Origin: a virus
Direction: 5' to 3' (one strand)
Virus record (IMG/VR): IMGVR_UViG_3300014720_000001
Coordinates: 1 to 64,000 of that record
Length of the DNA: 64,000 bases
Part shown: in pieces, positions 7,110-14,572 of the stretch
Position numbering within the stretch: the stretch's first letter is position 1
Layout: each line of letters begins with the position of its first letter
Notes under the pieces: model-generated
What the model was told of the DNA's origin: nothing
Databases searched by the model: none
The model's input: only the letters and a program-made list of their open reading frames with translations
Translations under genes and position numbers: made by a program

Positions 7110-7433
7110 TCAATCATCAACTTCGTCGTCAAAGTCTTCTTCATATTCTGGGTCGTCATCTTCCTCTAAGTCTTCGTCCCAGTTTTCTTCGTCGTCTTCC
7201 CAATCCTGCTCTTCTTCTATTTCTTCTTCGGCGTCGTCTTCTTCCTCGTCATCGTCGTCGCTGAAAACATAGTTTGGTTTCGGAAAGTCGATATCGCTAT
7301 CGTCGTCATCGTCATTGTCGTCGGTGACAAATTGCCACTCTTCCTCGATAAAGTCGTCGTCGAGGCCGTCTCCGCGACCGTTCGTTAGCTCATGCGACGA
7401 TTGGCGAATCAACGGCGATGTAAAACAGCGCAT
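7110..7433 (-). CDS. Extremely acidic low-complexity protein
   Basis: 107 residues. After about 24 ordinary residues, roughly 53 of the last 84 are Asp or Glu, with Trp, Phe and Tyr scattered between them (for example WQFVTDDNDDDDD, EEEQDWEDDEENWDED). The start ATG at 7433 lies two bases after the stop of the primase-like gene, so translation is probably coupled. Such charge can mimic DNA (as in anti-restriction proteins), act as a chaperone or titrate basic proteins; none of these is shown. It might alternatively be the acidic tail partner of a replication protein. Confidence 0.7.
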   Translation of the reverse strand: MRCFTSPLIRQSSHELTNGRGDGLDDDFIEEEWQFVTDDNDDDDDSDIDFPKPNYVFSDDDDEEEDDAEEEIEEEQDWEDDEENWDEDLEEDDDPEYEEDFDDEVDD

Positions 7434-7435
7434 AG

Positions 7436-10069
7436 TTATCCGATGTCCCGGGCAAGGTCGGCGGCAGGTAGCAAATACTTATCGCACCAGTTGCTGTCGA
7501 CCAGAATACCCGGCAGGTTGCGCACAGCTTCCTCTCCGCCGAAAACTCCGCGACGCGCCAATAGTTTAACAAGCCAGAGCCAATTTGGGGCTAGGGCTTT
7601 TCTATCATAAAAATAGCGGTCGATCGCGCGCTGATTCAACCACCAGTGCGCGGTCTTTCTGACGAGGTAATTTCCGGGTTGATCTGCCCTGCGCGGTCGC
7701 GGTAACACAGCCAGCGCGCCGGTTTGTACGGCGGTCGTTAACTCAGCGAAAAACGCAGTATCTGCCGCGTCTGGCGTTGTTAAATGATTTGTAGCGTACT
7801 CCAGCTGGAACGCATCGCCGTATGTTTCTGCCAGCCACGCGTGCATGTCGGTTAACACTGCCAGCGTTGTCAGCGGGTTGGTCCGGCTGATCCGCATTCG
7901 CTGGCGCAAGGCGCGCTGCAGGTAGCCGGGCAGGACATACGCCAGCGCGCCAAAGTCTGTATCGGGCGCTGCGCTGCCGTGAATCACCTGCCAGCCATAG
8001 CTTGTCGCCACGTTGGCCGCAGTCGGCGACAGTTGCGCAAGCACCGCGCGGTTGTGGCAGCGCGGCACGGTCGGACTAAGGCTTGCGGCGTCGAATACGT
8101 TTGAGACAAATGTCGGCCACTCTAGTTCTGCCGTACGTTCGTACATAGCCGCGCTGGAGTCTGAACGGCGCAGCAGATCAATGCGTTTGTGCTGGCAGCC
8201 AAGCACCTCGCCAATCGCGGCGGCGGTCGCGAACCCGCCACCCGGGATCGCCGTCGCGACCGAGTCTCGCCGCAAAACTGGATCGATCAAGTCTGCTGCG
8301 ATCGTTGCGACGACAGACCAGATAAACGCGTTCTCTGCGGTTGGAGTAAGGAACTGGCGAATTGCTGGTGGCGCGACCGCTACCGGTTCAGGAAACGTAA
8401 CGTGTTTGTTTTTCGCGCTAGTTTGCGCTGCAATGGTCGGCGTGCCGTCGGTTGCCAGTTCGTAGTTAGCGAACCGGAACACTGCTGCGCGTTCGTCCCA
8501 GCCGAGGCGGTTTGATACGCACACCAGCTCGGGGCGGCTTAGATCGATGGCGATGAGGTGGCTGCGGCTGTTCCAGCGCCCGTCAAACATCATCACTTTT
8601 TTGTGAGACGCTACGATCCCTGCGCAGTACGCCAGCAAACCAGTGCGTTCGATTTTGGTAGCGCCGTCCGCAAAGTGAAGTTCGTCGCCGTCGAGGTAGA
8701 TCGTGCCGTGATACGTTTTTTCGCCGTCGTCGGCTTGGATGATCTTATTGATAACAATGTTCGCGGCGCAGATATGCTGGTTTGTTACGCTCCACCAACC
8801 GGACGCCTTGGGGATTACGGTCCGCTGCCACGGGCGCGACAAGCGCGGGACAATGTCGCGGCACGTTTTAACATTTGTTAGTACGCGGTCGGCAAACCCG
8901 GCCGAGAAGTTGCCGCTGATTTTTGTTAAAAACGGCGCCAGTTTATCTGGCATGATTGTGAGTCGGGTCGCAAATGAGTGTGCTGCTATTTCGTTCATTT
9001 GGGCAAGCGTGCTGCTCAGCCGCGTTTGCCACGTCTCGGCGTTTTTGCGGATCGACACCAGCCGGGTCATCGCGTCTGTAGCCAGCCGGTTTCGCATTCG
9101 TTGCGTCGGCGACACGATGGCCACATACCCGCGCGCAGCGGCAGCGCGGCTTATTAACTCTGGCGAGACTGTGTGACTTTGAAAGATTCTCGGGACCGGC
9201 GCAAATGCGTTCCAGCTGCCGCCGACGCTGTTCGCCTCGACGCCGGTGTAGCTCGCCATCACGGGCAGTAACGACAACCCGCGCCGCAGCATTTCGCACT
9301 GCATGGTCAGCGCCCACATCGGGTCGTCGAGAACGAACTGCGTGCTTTTTAGTGTCTCGGTGGACGGCAGCAACGCTGTGCGCAGCAAGAAGTACCCAGC
9401 CTCGACGCGGCCGCGTTTATATTGGCTTACGGCTAAGAAGTTTTGCTTAGTGTTAAACTCCTCGTCGTACTGGACCAGCAGGAAACCGGTTAGGCGCCCG
9501 GGTAGGTCGTAGTACGGAAACACAAGGCTGGCGCCGTTTTCACGCACCGCTCGGTATGGCGGGCGGCGTACAAATTTTTGTAGCGCGGTAATCTGTTCGC
9601 GGTACGCCACGCCGACCAGCCCGCCAGCGTTTATTTCAGCTTGAACGCCAAGCTCGCGCAGGCGGCAGGCAATAACGTCGTCGTGATGTCCCCAGATTTG
9701 CGATTCAGCCGCAAACCAAAACTGCTCAAATTTGTCAAAGCGTTCGGCTGCTCGGGCGTATTCGACGGCCGCGTTGTCTTTTTCCGCTGGATTTATCAGG
9801 TTTAATTCAACAAACCTGTCAATCGCGCCCTCAAGGCTTGTATTCCATAACGCCGCGCCAAACGTTATGATATCTCCATGGGCAAAGCACGAATTACAGT
9901 GCAGCCATATCCCGTTCGTGGTCGTATCGTCGAACAGGTGCAGCGTATTTTTTTGACATAGCGGACAGCCCACAACGGCTGGAAACAGCAGTTGATCCGG
10001 GGAAATGCCCAGCGCCGACAGGGCGATTGCGTGGTGTTGGCGGCCAATCAAACAGGTAGGAAATCCCAT
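7436..10069 (-). CDS. Primase-like protein with N-terminal zinc finger
   Basis: 877 residues. The N-terminus has a DnaG-type zinc-finger pattern CPLCQKNTLHLF... WLHCNSCFAHGDIITF (~35-70), as in phage primases that read template sequence. The next ~250 residues include FPYYDLPGRLTGFLLVQYDE and VLDDPMWALTMQCEML, which resemble a degenerate TOPRIM region. A later AIPGGGFATAAAIGEV (~620-635) is reminiscent of a P-loop but lacks a Lys, so helicase activity is doubtful. Best read as a primase or degenerate primase-helicase. The ATG at 10069 shares CATG with the divergent gene at 10068. The acidic gene follows directly. Confidence 0.65.
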   Translation of the reverse strand: MGFPTCLIGRQHHAIALSALGISPDQLLFPAVVGCPLCQKNTLHLFDDTTTNGIWLHCNSCFAHGDIITFGAALWNTSLEGAIDRFVELNLINPAEKDNAAVEYARAAERFDKFEQFWFAAESQIWGHHDDVIACRLRELGVQAEINAGGLVGVAYREQITALQKFVRRPPYRAVRENGASLVFPYYDLPGRLTGFLLVQYDEEFNTKQNFLAVSQYKRGRVEAGYFLLRTALLPSTETLKSTQFVLDDPMWALTMQCEMLRRGLSLLPVMASYTGVEANSVGGSWNAFAPVPRIFQSHTVSPELISRAAAARGYVAIVSPTQRMRNRLATDAMTRLVSIRKNAETWQTRLSSTLAQMNEIAAHSFATRLTIMPDKLAPFLTKISGNFSAGFADRVLTNVKTCRDIVPRLSRPWQRTVIPKASGWWSVTNQHICAANIVINKIIQADDGEKTYHGTIYLDGDELHFADGATKIERTGLLAYCAGIVASHKKVMMFDGRWNSRSHLIAIDLSRPELVCVSNRLGWDERAAVFRFANYELATDGTPTIAAQTSAKNKHVTFPEPVAVAPPAIRQFLTPTAENAFIWSVVATIAADLIDPVLRRDSVATAIPGGGFATAAAIGEVLGCQHKRIDLLRRSDSSAAMYERTAELEWPTFVSNVFDAASLSPTVPRCHNRAVLAQLSPTAANVATSYGWQVIHGSAAPDTDFGALAYVLPGYLQRALRQRMRISRTNPLTTLAVLTDMHAWLAETYGDAFQLEYATNHLTTPDAADTAFFAELTTAVQTGALAVLPRPRRADQPGNYLVRKTAHWWLNQRAIDRYFYDRKALAPNWLWLVKLLARRGVFGGEEAVRNLPGILVDSNWCDKYLLPAADLARDIG

Positions 10070-11249
10070 GACAAATATCCCGCTCGATCAGGCGCATGAC
10101 GTTAGTGGCCGTGAGACACACCGGCTCACCACCCTGTACCCGCAGCCTGATTTTGTTAAGAATGCCGCGCAAGACAGACTTAACGGAGCCGCGGATCTAC
10201 CACGCCATTTATACGCCGACCAGCGCCATAAACTTTATCCGTGTCATACCGCCCCTGCAACATGGATGTCCGCGCTTTTCTTTGCGGACAAGCAGGCGCA
10301 GTTCTCGCCCGACGACGCGGCGGTTATTAAGACTAGGATACACCAAGCGGCCGAGTATTTCGGTATTCGCGGTGCCGTGGCCGAGATGGAAGAGAAGGTT
10401 GCGGTCAGCGCCACGCAAGATATCAATACCCTGCCGGACTCTGAGTTTGCCGTCGTGTGGGTGGGCGAGGACGGCTCGAAAGAGCGCCACTGGCCGCTGC
10501 GCAACGCCGAAGAAGTCAAGTTTGCGGCGGCGCATTTCAAGGCTCACCGCGACGACTTCGTATTCGACGACCGACATGTAATCGCCACAAAGATCCTCGA
10601 AAAGGCTGCCCAGTACGGCGCAGATGTTTCGGGGGCTGAGGGCTCGCTGGAGCTGGCTGCCGGGCTTGGTGCCTGCGCCGCCAAGGTAGCGAGCGACATG
10701 ATCAAAGACCGCGTACGGCTTACCCGCCGGCAGCACGCGCAGCTGGCGGGCGAGTTGTCCAAGTTAGCCGAGGTTATCGACCAGAACCCGGAAAGGGCTC
10801 GTACGGTCGAGACACGGTTAAAGTTGGCGAGCGCGGTCGATAACTTCGATCGGAGCACGCAGCTCCATCGCCTGTACGACGCCGGCGGATTACCGCGGCC
10901 GGAAGAAGTCCTGTTTGCAATCACTGAAAAGGTGGCGCGGGACTTCATGTCGAGCAGTGTCGAAACCACTACGGGTAACGTATACGCGCTAGATGATCTG
11001 GAGAAGCTAGCGGTAGACGACGTGCGCGAATGGCTGGGTGACGACTTTGCGGACGCGGTAAGCGCCGGCGGCGTCTACATGGACCGCGAGAAGCTGGCCG
11101 CGATTGTGCCCACGCTCGATCGCGGCATAGCGTCTATGCTAGACCGGCTTATGCAGGAAAAGTCTGCTGCGCCGGTCGTGAAGTCAGCGTCGGCTTCTGA
11201 TAGCCTTCTTTCGCTTGCTCGCCTTCACGAGCTTGCGGCGGGCGGTTGA
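10068..11249 (+). CDS. Unknown 393-residue protein
   Basis: One of three plus-strand genes. I take the ATG at 10068, which has AGGA eight bases upstream; an earlier in-frame start at 10005 lies inside the primase-like gene. The N-terminus has a region LPRHLYADQRHKLYPCHTAPA followed by a predicted helical body with many Ala, Asp and Glu, a segment FAVVWVGEDGSKERHWPLRN, and a Ser/Ala-rich end. Proteins with a similar 'YP-H-T-ATW' block occur in large phages, where they may be virion or internal head proteins, but I cannot name it. The last 66 bases overlap the convergent gene at 11184. Confidence 0.75.
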   Translation: MTNIPLDQAHDVSGRETHRLTTLYPQPDFVKNAAQDRLNGAADLPRHLYADQRHKLYPCHTAPATWMSALFFADKQAQFSPDDAAVIKTRIHQAAEYFGIRGAVAEMEEKVAVSATQDINTLPDSEFAVVWVGEDGSKERHWPLRNAEEVKFAAAHFKAHRDDFVFDDRHVIATKILEKAAQYGADVSGAEGSLELAAGLGACAAKVASDMIKDRVRLTRRQHAQLAGELSKLAEVIDQNPERARTVETRLKLASAVDNFDRSTQLHRLYDAGGLPRPEEVLFAITEKVARDFMSSSVETTTGNVYALDDLEKLAVDDVREWLGDDFADAVSAGGVYMDREKLAAIVPTLDRGIASMLDRLMQEKSAAPVVKSASASDSLLSLARLHELAAGG

Positions 11250-11726
11250 CGCTTTCTTTTTTGGCTTACGCTTTTTAACCGGCGGATTGAACAGCGTTCG
11301 TATGCGCTTAAGTACGGCCGTATCGCTCGTCCGTTTGTATTGAACGTTGTCCCACGCCTGATCAAGATCTTTGGCGGGAATACCGCGTCGAGCCGACTCA
11401 AGATCGTGCGCCAAGCTGTAGGCCGGGTTGTGCCATTTGTAAGCGACGCCTTTGCCGCCTATCGCGTTGTTTAGCGCTTGGTTATCGGCAACCGACATCT
11501 CGTACACTTCTTGCGTGCGGCGGTCGATGATCATTTGCGCGCTGGCAACGATACCGAAAACGCGCAATTTTTTATCGACAACGCCTTCGTGAATTGCGTC
11601 GACGATGGCGGCGTTAGGGCCGTAGCAGTCCCAGCAAAAATCGACGACTTCTTGAATGCTGTAGTTGCACGCCCGGAAAAACTCAGCGATCCGCGCTACG
11701 CCGGCGTGGTCTATTTTGATGCTCAT
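11184..11726 (-). CDS. Unknown protein with strongly basic C-terminus
   Basis: 180 residues beginning MSIKIDHAGVARIAEFFRA. The body has alternating helices and short strands with SIQEVVDFCWDCYGPNAAI. The last ~35 residues are Lys/Arg-rich (VKKRKPKKKASTARRKL), which suggests contact with nucleic acid. The ATG overlaps the stop of the upstream gene (ATGA). The 3' end runs antisense through the last 66 bases of the plus-strand gene. No family is recognised. Confidence 0.7.
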   Translation of the reverse strand: MSIKIDHAGVARIAEFFRACNYSIQEVVDFCWDCYGPNAAIVDAIHEGVVDKKLRVFGIVASAQMIIDRRTQEVYEMSVADNQALNNAIGGKGVAYKWHNPAYSLAHDLESARRGIPAKDLDQAWDNVQYKRTSDTAVLKRIRTLFNPPVKKRKPKKKASTARRKLVKASKRKKAIRSRR

Positions 11727-11971
11727 TGGAAAACTAACTCCTTTAGCTTTGTAAGTAACCTGCGCATACTCCAGCGCGGAGTTGCGGTAACCGGCTGCGT
11801 ATGCGCAGTACCGGGTTCAACATTCTGCGACGAGAGCCCGCCCGTTTGTTCGTCTAATTCGCCGCGGCAGTATTCGAGATAGAGCTGCCAGTTGTCGTAA
11901 GAGTCTCGGTCTTCGGCTCGCTCGTATGGGATGTAGGGTGGGTTGTCTGGGACTCTGTCGTTCCAGCCCAT
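11723..11971 (-). CDS. Unknown 82-residue protein
   Basis: Starts MGWNDRVPDNPPYIPYERAE, aromatic and Pro-rich, then DNWQLYLEYCRGELDEQ; it ends with a basic helix (RRLLTKLKELVFQ). A good AAGGA lies nine bases upstream of the ATG at 11971. That start lies inside csrA, in a different frame, so 118 bases encode both proteins. Short proteins beginning MGWND... are frequent in phages and have no known role. Confidence 0.65.
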   Translation of the reverse strand: MGWNDRVPDNPPYIPYERAEDRDSYDNWQLYLEYCRGELDEQTGGLSSQNVEPGTAHTQPVTATPRWSMRRLLTKLKELVFQ

Positions 11972-12144
11972 TGCTTTTTGTCCTTCTTTTTAGTGCCGTC
12001 GATTAACTCGCCGCGAACGATCGCTGTCGCTTTTGGCGCAGTTAATCCAATCTTGACTCGATCGCCTGTGATTCCCAAAACTTTCACAACGATTCCGTCG
12101 CCAATTACAACTTCCTGTTCTTTCTTCCTTGAGAGTACAAGCAT
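11854..12144 (-). CDS. csrA: CsrA-family RNA-binding regulator with a C-terminal extension
   Basis: The first ~48 residues align along their whole length with CsrA/RsmA: MLVLSRKKEQEVVIGDGI then VVKVLGITGDRVKIGLTAPK and a VRGEL end. Leu4, Arg6 and Arg44, which contact GGA RNA in the family, are present. CsrA forms a dimer that binds GGA motifs near ribosome sites and usually blocks translation. Ordinary CsrA is ~60 residues. Here a Ser/Thr-rich tail extends it to 96, and most of the tail lies over the next gene in another frame, so the tail may be a passive product of overlap. The gene follows 12155-12826 closely. Targets could be host or phage mRNAs. Confidence 0.93.
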   Translation of the reverse strand: MLVLSRKKEQEVVIGDGIVVKVLGITGDRVKIGLTAPKATAIVRGELIDGTKKKDKKQWAGTTESQTTHPTSHTSEPKTETLTTTGSSISNTAAAN

Positions 12145-12154
12145 CTTGTCACCA

Positions 12155-12826
12155 TCATGATGTAGCTGAACCTTGTAGCATTTTTACGACATACTCCGTG
12201 TTGCCGTTTTTAAGGTCTAGCGCGGCCATTTGTTTGATAAGTAAACCCGTTTTCAATCGAATCGACTGGTTGATGTCTTCTGTCTTTCCCGCTTCCAAGT
12301 CGTAGACCGCGTTAAACATCGTCGGGTCATCTGAAAAGTCTGTAATGTTGGGGCTGACCCGTGCTGCCCGCAACGCGATACGCAGAATGTCAGGGGCGTT
12401 GATAATCCCCTCGCTGTCCAGTACGGCGCCGATATAGCCCCGCACTTCGTCAGTGAACGGTTCTTTGTCGTCGTCTTCTGGGGGGCTGATTAGCAACGCC
12501 TCTGTGATTCCCCACGCCACCTCTTCGGCGTCCGCGGGGTCCCACATATCCGGACGGTATGTGTCACCACCCAGCACGTTACAGAACGTCACGAAGTCCG
12601 GCAAGCTCTTGAAAAATTTGTCGGTCGTGAGGATCTGGATTGCGACCAGCAGCTTGTCGAGCGCCAGTTGGGGCAGCTCGACGTCGAACTCCTCTTCGAT
12701 TTCGAGGGTGATCGTCGCCGGGTCCCAGTCCAGCGCCTCAATGCCGAACTTATCCAGAAACAGGGTCAGTAGGACGCTCGCGAACGTCTCCCTGCTTTTC
12801 CACGCTTCCTGCGCTATTGTCGACAT
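12155..12826 (-). CDS. Unknown 223-residue protein, acidic
   Basis: An acidic, largely helical protein starting MSTIAQEAWKSRETFASVLL. Notable blocks are EIEEEFDVELPQLALDKLL, FCNVLGGDTYRPDMWDPA and SPPEDDDKEPFTDEVRGY. Such sequences occur in large phages among virion-assembly genes, but I recognise no named family. AGGA lies nine bases before the ATG at 12826. The upstream gene overlaps its 5' end by 77 bases in another frame. csrA starts 10 bases after its stop. Confidence 0.7.
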   Translation of the reverse strand: MSTIAQEAWKSRETFASVLLTLFLDKFGIEALDWDPATITLEIEEEFDVELPQLALDKLLVAIQILTTDKFFKSLPDFVTFCNVLGGDTYRPDMWDPADAEEVAWGITEALLISPPEDDDKEPFTDEVRGYIGAVLDSEGIINAPDILRIALRAARVSPNITDFSDDPTMFNAVYDLEAGKTEDINQSIRLKTGLLIKQMAALDLKNGNTEYVVKMLQGSATS

Positions 12827-13298
12827 TGCGGCCGTTCCTGCTCTTGATGATCTGCACGCCCCGGCGGTACAGCTCCTCTAGATTATACGCGATCGTCTCC
12901 AGCGGCGGCCTAGGCAGCTGCGCCACGCTGTCGCCCGATTCCAGCGCGATCCAGCCCGTTGAGCCAGACCAAGTAGCGTACCGCCCGTCAGCAAACGCGA
13001 GTTGATCGCCGCACGGGCTGCCGGTCAAACCTAGTTCGTTTCTGGTGTTGCGCAGCTGCTCGCACACCAACAGCCGCTGCTCGCTGGACAGGAACTGGAG
13101 GTTTTCCAGCATGTCGGCCAGTAGGAGATAGAACACGTACGTGTCGCTCAGGGGCATGTCACCCGGCGGCGGGCCGCACTTTAAAGCAATGAGAAATAGG
13201 CTGCGGATTTGCAACTTGCTAAGTTTCACGACCCGCATTACCATATCCAACGTGAAGTGTACTTTTTCTTCGGAGGTATCTATGTCCGTTTCCATCAT
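12750..13298 (-). CDS. Unknown 182-residue protein
   Basis: I place the start at the ATG at 13298 (MMETDIDTSEEKVHFTLD), which has AAAGG seven bases upstream; the longer open frame to 13505 is Ser-rich antisense of the plus gene. The protein has helical blocks (MVMRVVKLSKLQIRSLF, FYLLLADMLENLQFLSSEQ) and a Trp/Gly strand (DGRYATWSGSTGWIALESG). The 5' end overlaps the divergent gene at 13282 by 17 bases, and the 3' end overlaps the next gene by 77. No family is recognised. Confidence 0.65.
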   Translation of the reverse strand: MMETDIDTSEEKVHFTLDMVMRVVKLSKLQIRSLFLIALKCGPPPGDMPLSDTYVFYLLLADMLENLQFLSSEQRLLVCEQLRNTRNELGLTGSPCGDQLAFADGRYATWSGSTGWIALESGDSVAQLPRPPLETIAYNLEELYRRGVQIIKSRNGRNVDNSAGSVEKQGDVRERPTDPVSG

Positions 13299-13560
13299 CG
13301 ACAACCTTTCTAATATCACGCAGGGGCGCGCCGAGATCATCGTCAGCGGCGATGGTATCGAGGAACTGCTGTCGGCTGCAACTGCGAATGCTGTGCTGCA
13401 GAAAGCAGCGGAAGCCGGACTGCACCGGCCGGGCGTATCCAGCGCGAGCGGGCCGTACCCGGTTGATGCCGACGGTAAGACCGACGATGACTTGCTCATG
13501 GGCAAGCGCGGGCCGGTCGCGGGCTATCGCCGAGATTTTGTTATCTTAGCGTCGCTCTGA
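13282..13560 (+). CDS. Unknown 92-residue protein
   Basis: A lone plus-strand gene in a minus-strand region. The start ATG at 13282 has a strong CGGAGG six bases before it. The sequence begins MSVSIIDNLSNITQGRAEII, continues with an Ala-rich helix and ends with a Gly/Pro-rich section (RPGVSSASGPYPVDADGK) and RDFVILASL. Its TGA at 13558-13560 abuts the stop of the convergent gene at 13561. Its function is unknown. Being on the opposite strand, it may be under separate control. Confidence 0.6.
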   Translation: MSVSIIDNLSNITQGRAEIIVSGDGIEELLSAATANAVLQKAAEAGLHRPGVSSASGPYPVDADGKTDDDLLMGKRGPVAGYRRDFVILASL

Positions 13561-13962
13561 TCAGGCGTCGTCTGGCCTGTCTACAACAAACATTTCCGTC
13601 GGCTTGCCGTTGTCGAATCCGATTACGGCAAAGCACACGGGAGTGCGGCAGTCGATATCGAGCTTCTTCGCCGCGGCGTACCCGGCGCGGAAGCTCGTTT
13701 TATTTGCGGCTTCCATCGCCGCTTCTTTCGTTCTGAACAGGCCGACCGGTACGTCGTCCATCGTGTGCCGCCATATGACAAGGTAGCCGGTTAATCCCGG
13801 CGGGGCGACGCGGCCCGACTTGGTTTTCTGCGCAGCCAACGCAGACGCCCGCGCGACCCGCAGCTGTGCTGTCGACGCGGTTCCCGTCCACGGAAGCGGC
13901 CTGACAGCCGCCGTACTAGAGGCGCGCGGAGCGCGCCTCTTCTTTTGTGTTTTTGATTTCAT
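13561..13962 (-). CDS. Unknown basic protein with a short conserved-looking C-terminal domain
   Basis: 133 residues. The first ~30 are basic (MKSKTQKKRRAPRASS). The C-terminal ~75 residues (GYLVIWRHTMDDVPVGLFRTKEAA and CFAVIGFDNGKP) form a small alpha/beta unit in which a strand-turn-helix seems to accept a peptide, like modular phage domains of unknown role. The ATG at 13962 overlaps the stop of the upstream gene. GGAG lies upstream. The gene ends exactly where the convergent gene ends. Confidence 0.6.
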   Translation of the reverse strand: MKSKTQKKRRAPRASSTAAVRPLPWTGTASTAQLRVARASALAAQKTKSGRVAPPGLTGYLVIWRHTMDDVPVGLFRTKEAAMEAANKTSFRAGYAAAKKLDIDCRTPVCFAVIGFDNGKPTEMFVVDRPDDA

Positions 13963-14438
13963 TCCTCTGCTCCAAACTTGTCGATATGCGCCAGTCTGGC
14001 GCAATAGAACTCAGCCACAAGCCCGGCGACGTTGCCGAACCGTTTGACCATGTCCGGAATTACCTGCTCGTTAAACACGCGCAGAATAACTTTCCGAAAT
14101 TTGGCGATTGCCTCTTTTGTGTAGCCTTCTTCTCGCGCTTTCTCGGCGGCTTTGCGTATGTCCGCATTGCCGTCGAACTGCAGTTGAAGGTAGGCCGGAT
14201 TTACAAACTCAATGATGTGCCCGTAAACCTGCCGAACTTCGTAGGCGCACGGCACGTCAAAGACACCGCGGCCCGGCCAGCTCTCGCCGTTGACTTTTTC
14301 TTCTGACAGGTATCGTAGCTTCCCCAGCATCCAACCGAATGCCGACGCGTCATCATTTGGTTCAGCCATGACAAAGGCTGGTTTTGGCGCCGGCGGTTGC
14401 TTGTCAAGTTTTGTTGCAGATTTACTTTTACGCGCCAT
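13959..14438 (-). CDS. Unknown 159-residue protein downstream of a long hairpin
   Basis: Starts MARKSKSATKLDKQPPAPKP (basic, Pro-rich), then a folded part with WMLGKLRYLSEEKVNGESW, AYEVRQVYGHIIEFVNPAYL and a long C-terminal helix region. No family is recognised. The leader has no clear Shine-Dalgarno and contains a 28-pair inverted repeat 36 bases before the ATG (14474-14550). This gene could be under RNA-structure control. Its end overlaps the next start by four bases. Confidence 0.65.
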   Translation of the reverse strand: MARKSKSATKLDKQPPAPKPAFVMAEPNDDASAFGWMLGKLRYLSEEKVNGESWPGRGVFDVPCAYEVRQVYGHIIEFVNPAYLQLQFDGNADIRKAAEKAREEGYTKEAIAKFRKVILRVFNEQVIPDMVKRFGNVAGLVAEFYCARLAHIDKFGAEE

Positions 14439-14473
14439 GATTCACAATAGCTAAGGAAAATTGGGACAGTTTT

Positions 14474-14550
14474 TGTTCTGACTGCGTAGCCGGGAATCAC
14501 ATCAGCCGTCATAAGACGATTAGATGTGTCCCGACTACACAGTCAGAACA
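14474..14550 (-). repeat. Long inverted repeat, 28 pairs
   Basis: Arms 14474-14503 and 14523-14550 pair over 28 positions with a 2-base bulge. 26 are Watson-Crick; the other two are C/A on the plus strand but G-U wobble pairs in the minus-strand RNA. Outer arm sequence is TGTTCTGACTG, inner arm CACATC. The 19-base loop contains a further CGTC...GACG hairpin. It lies in the leader of the gene at 13959-14438 and just after the gene at 14560. There is no T-run after it on the minus strand, so a simple terminator is unlikely. Confidence 0.85.
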
Positions 14551-14572
14551 CGCCGAAGATCAATCTCCGGCG
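14551..14572 (-). repeat. Second inverted repeat over the stop codon
   Basis: The sequence CGCCGAAGATCAATCTCCGG plus CG is a near-perfect palindrome: CGCCG/CGGCG and AGAT/ATCT with one mismatch and a two-base centre. It covers the last codons and stop of the gene at 14560-14934 and touches the long hairpin at 14474-14550. Confidence 0.7.
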
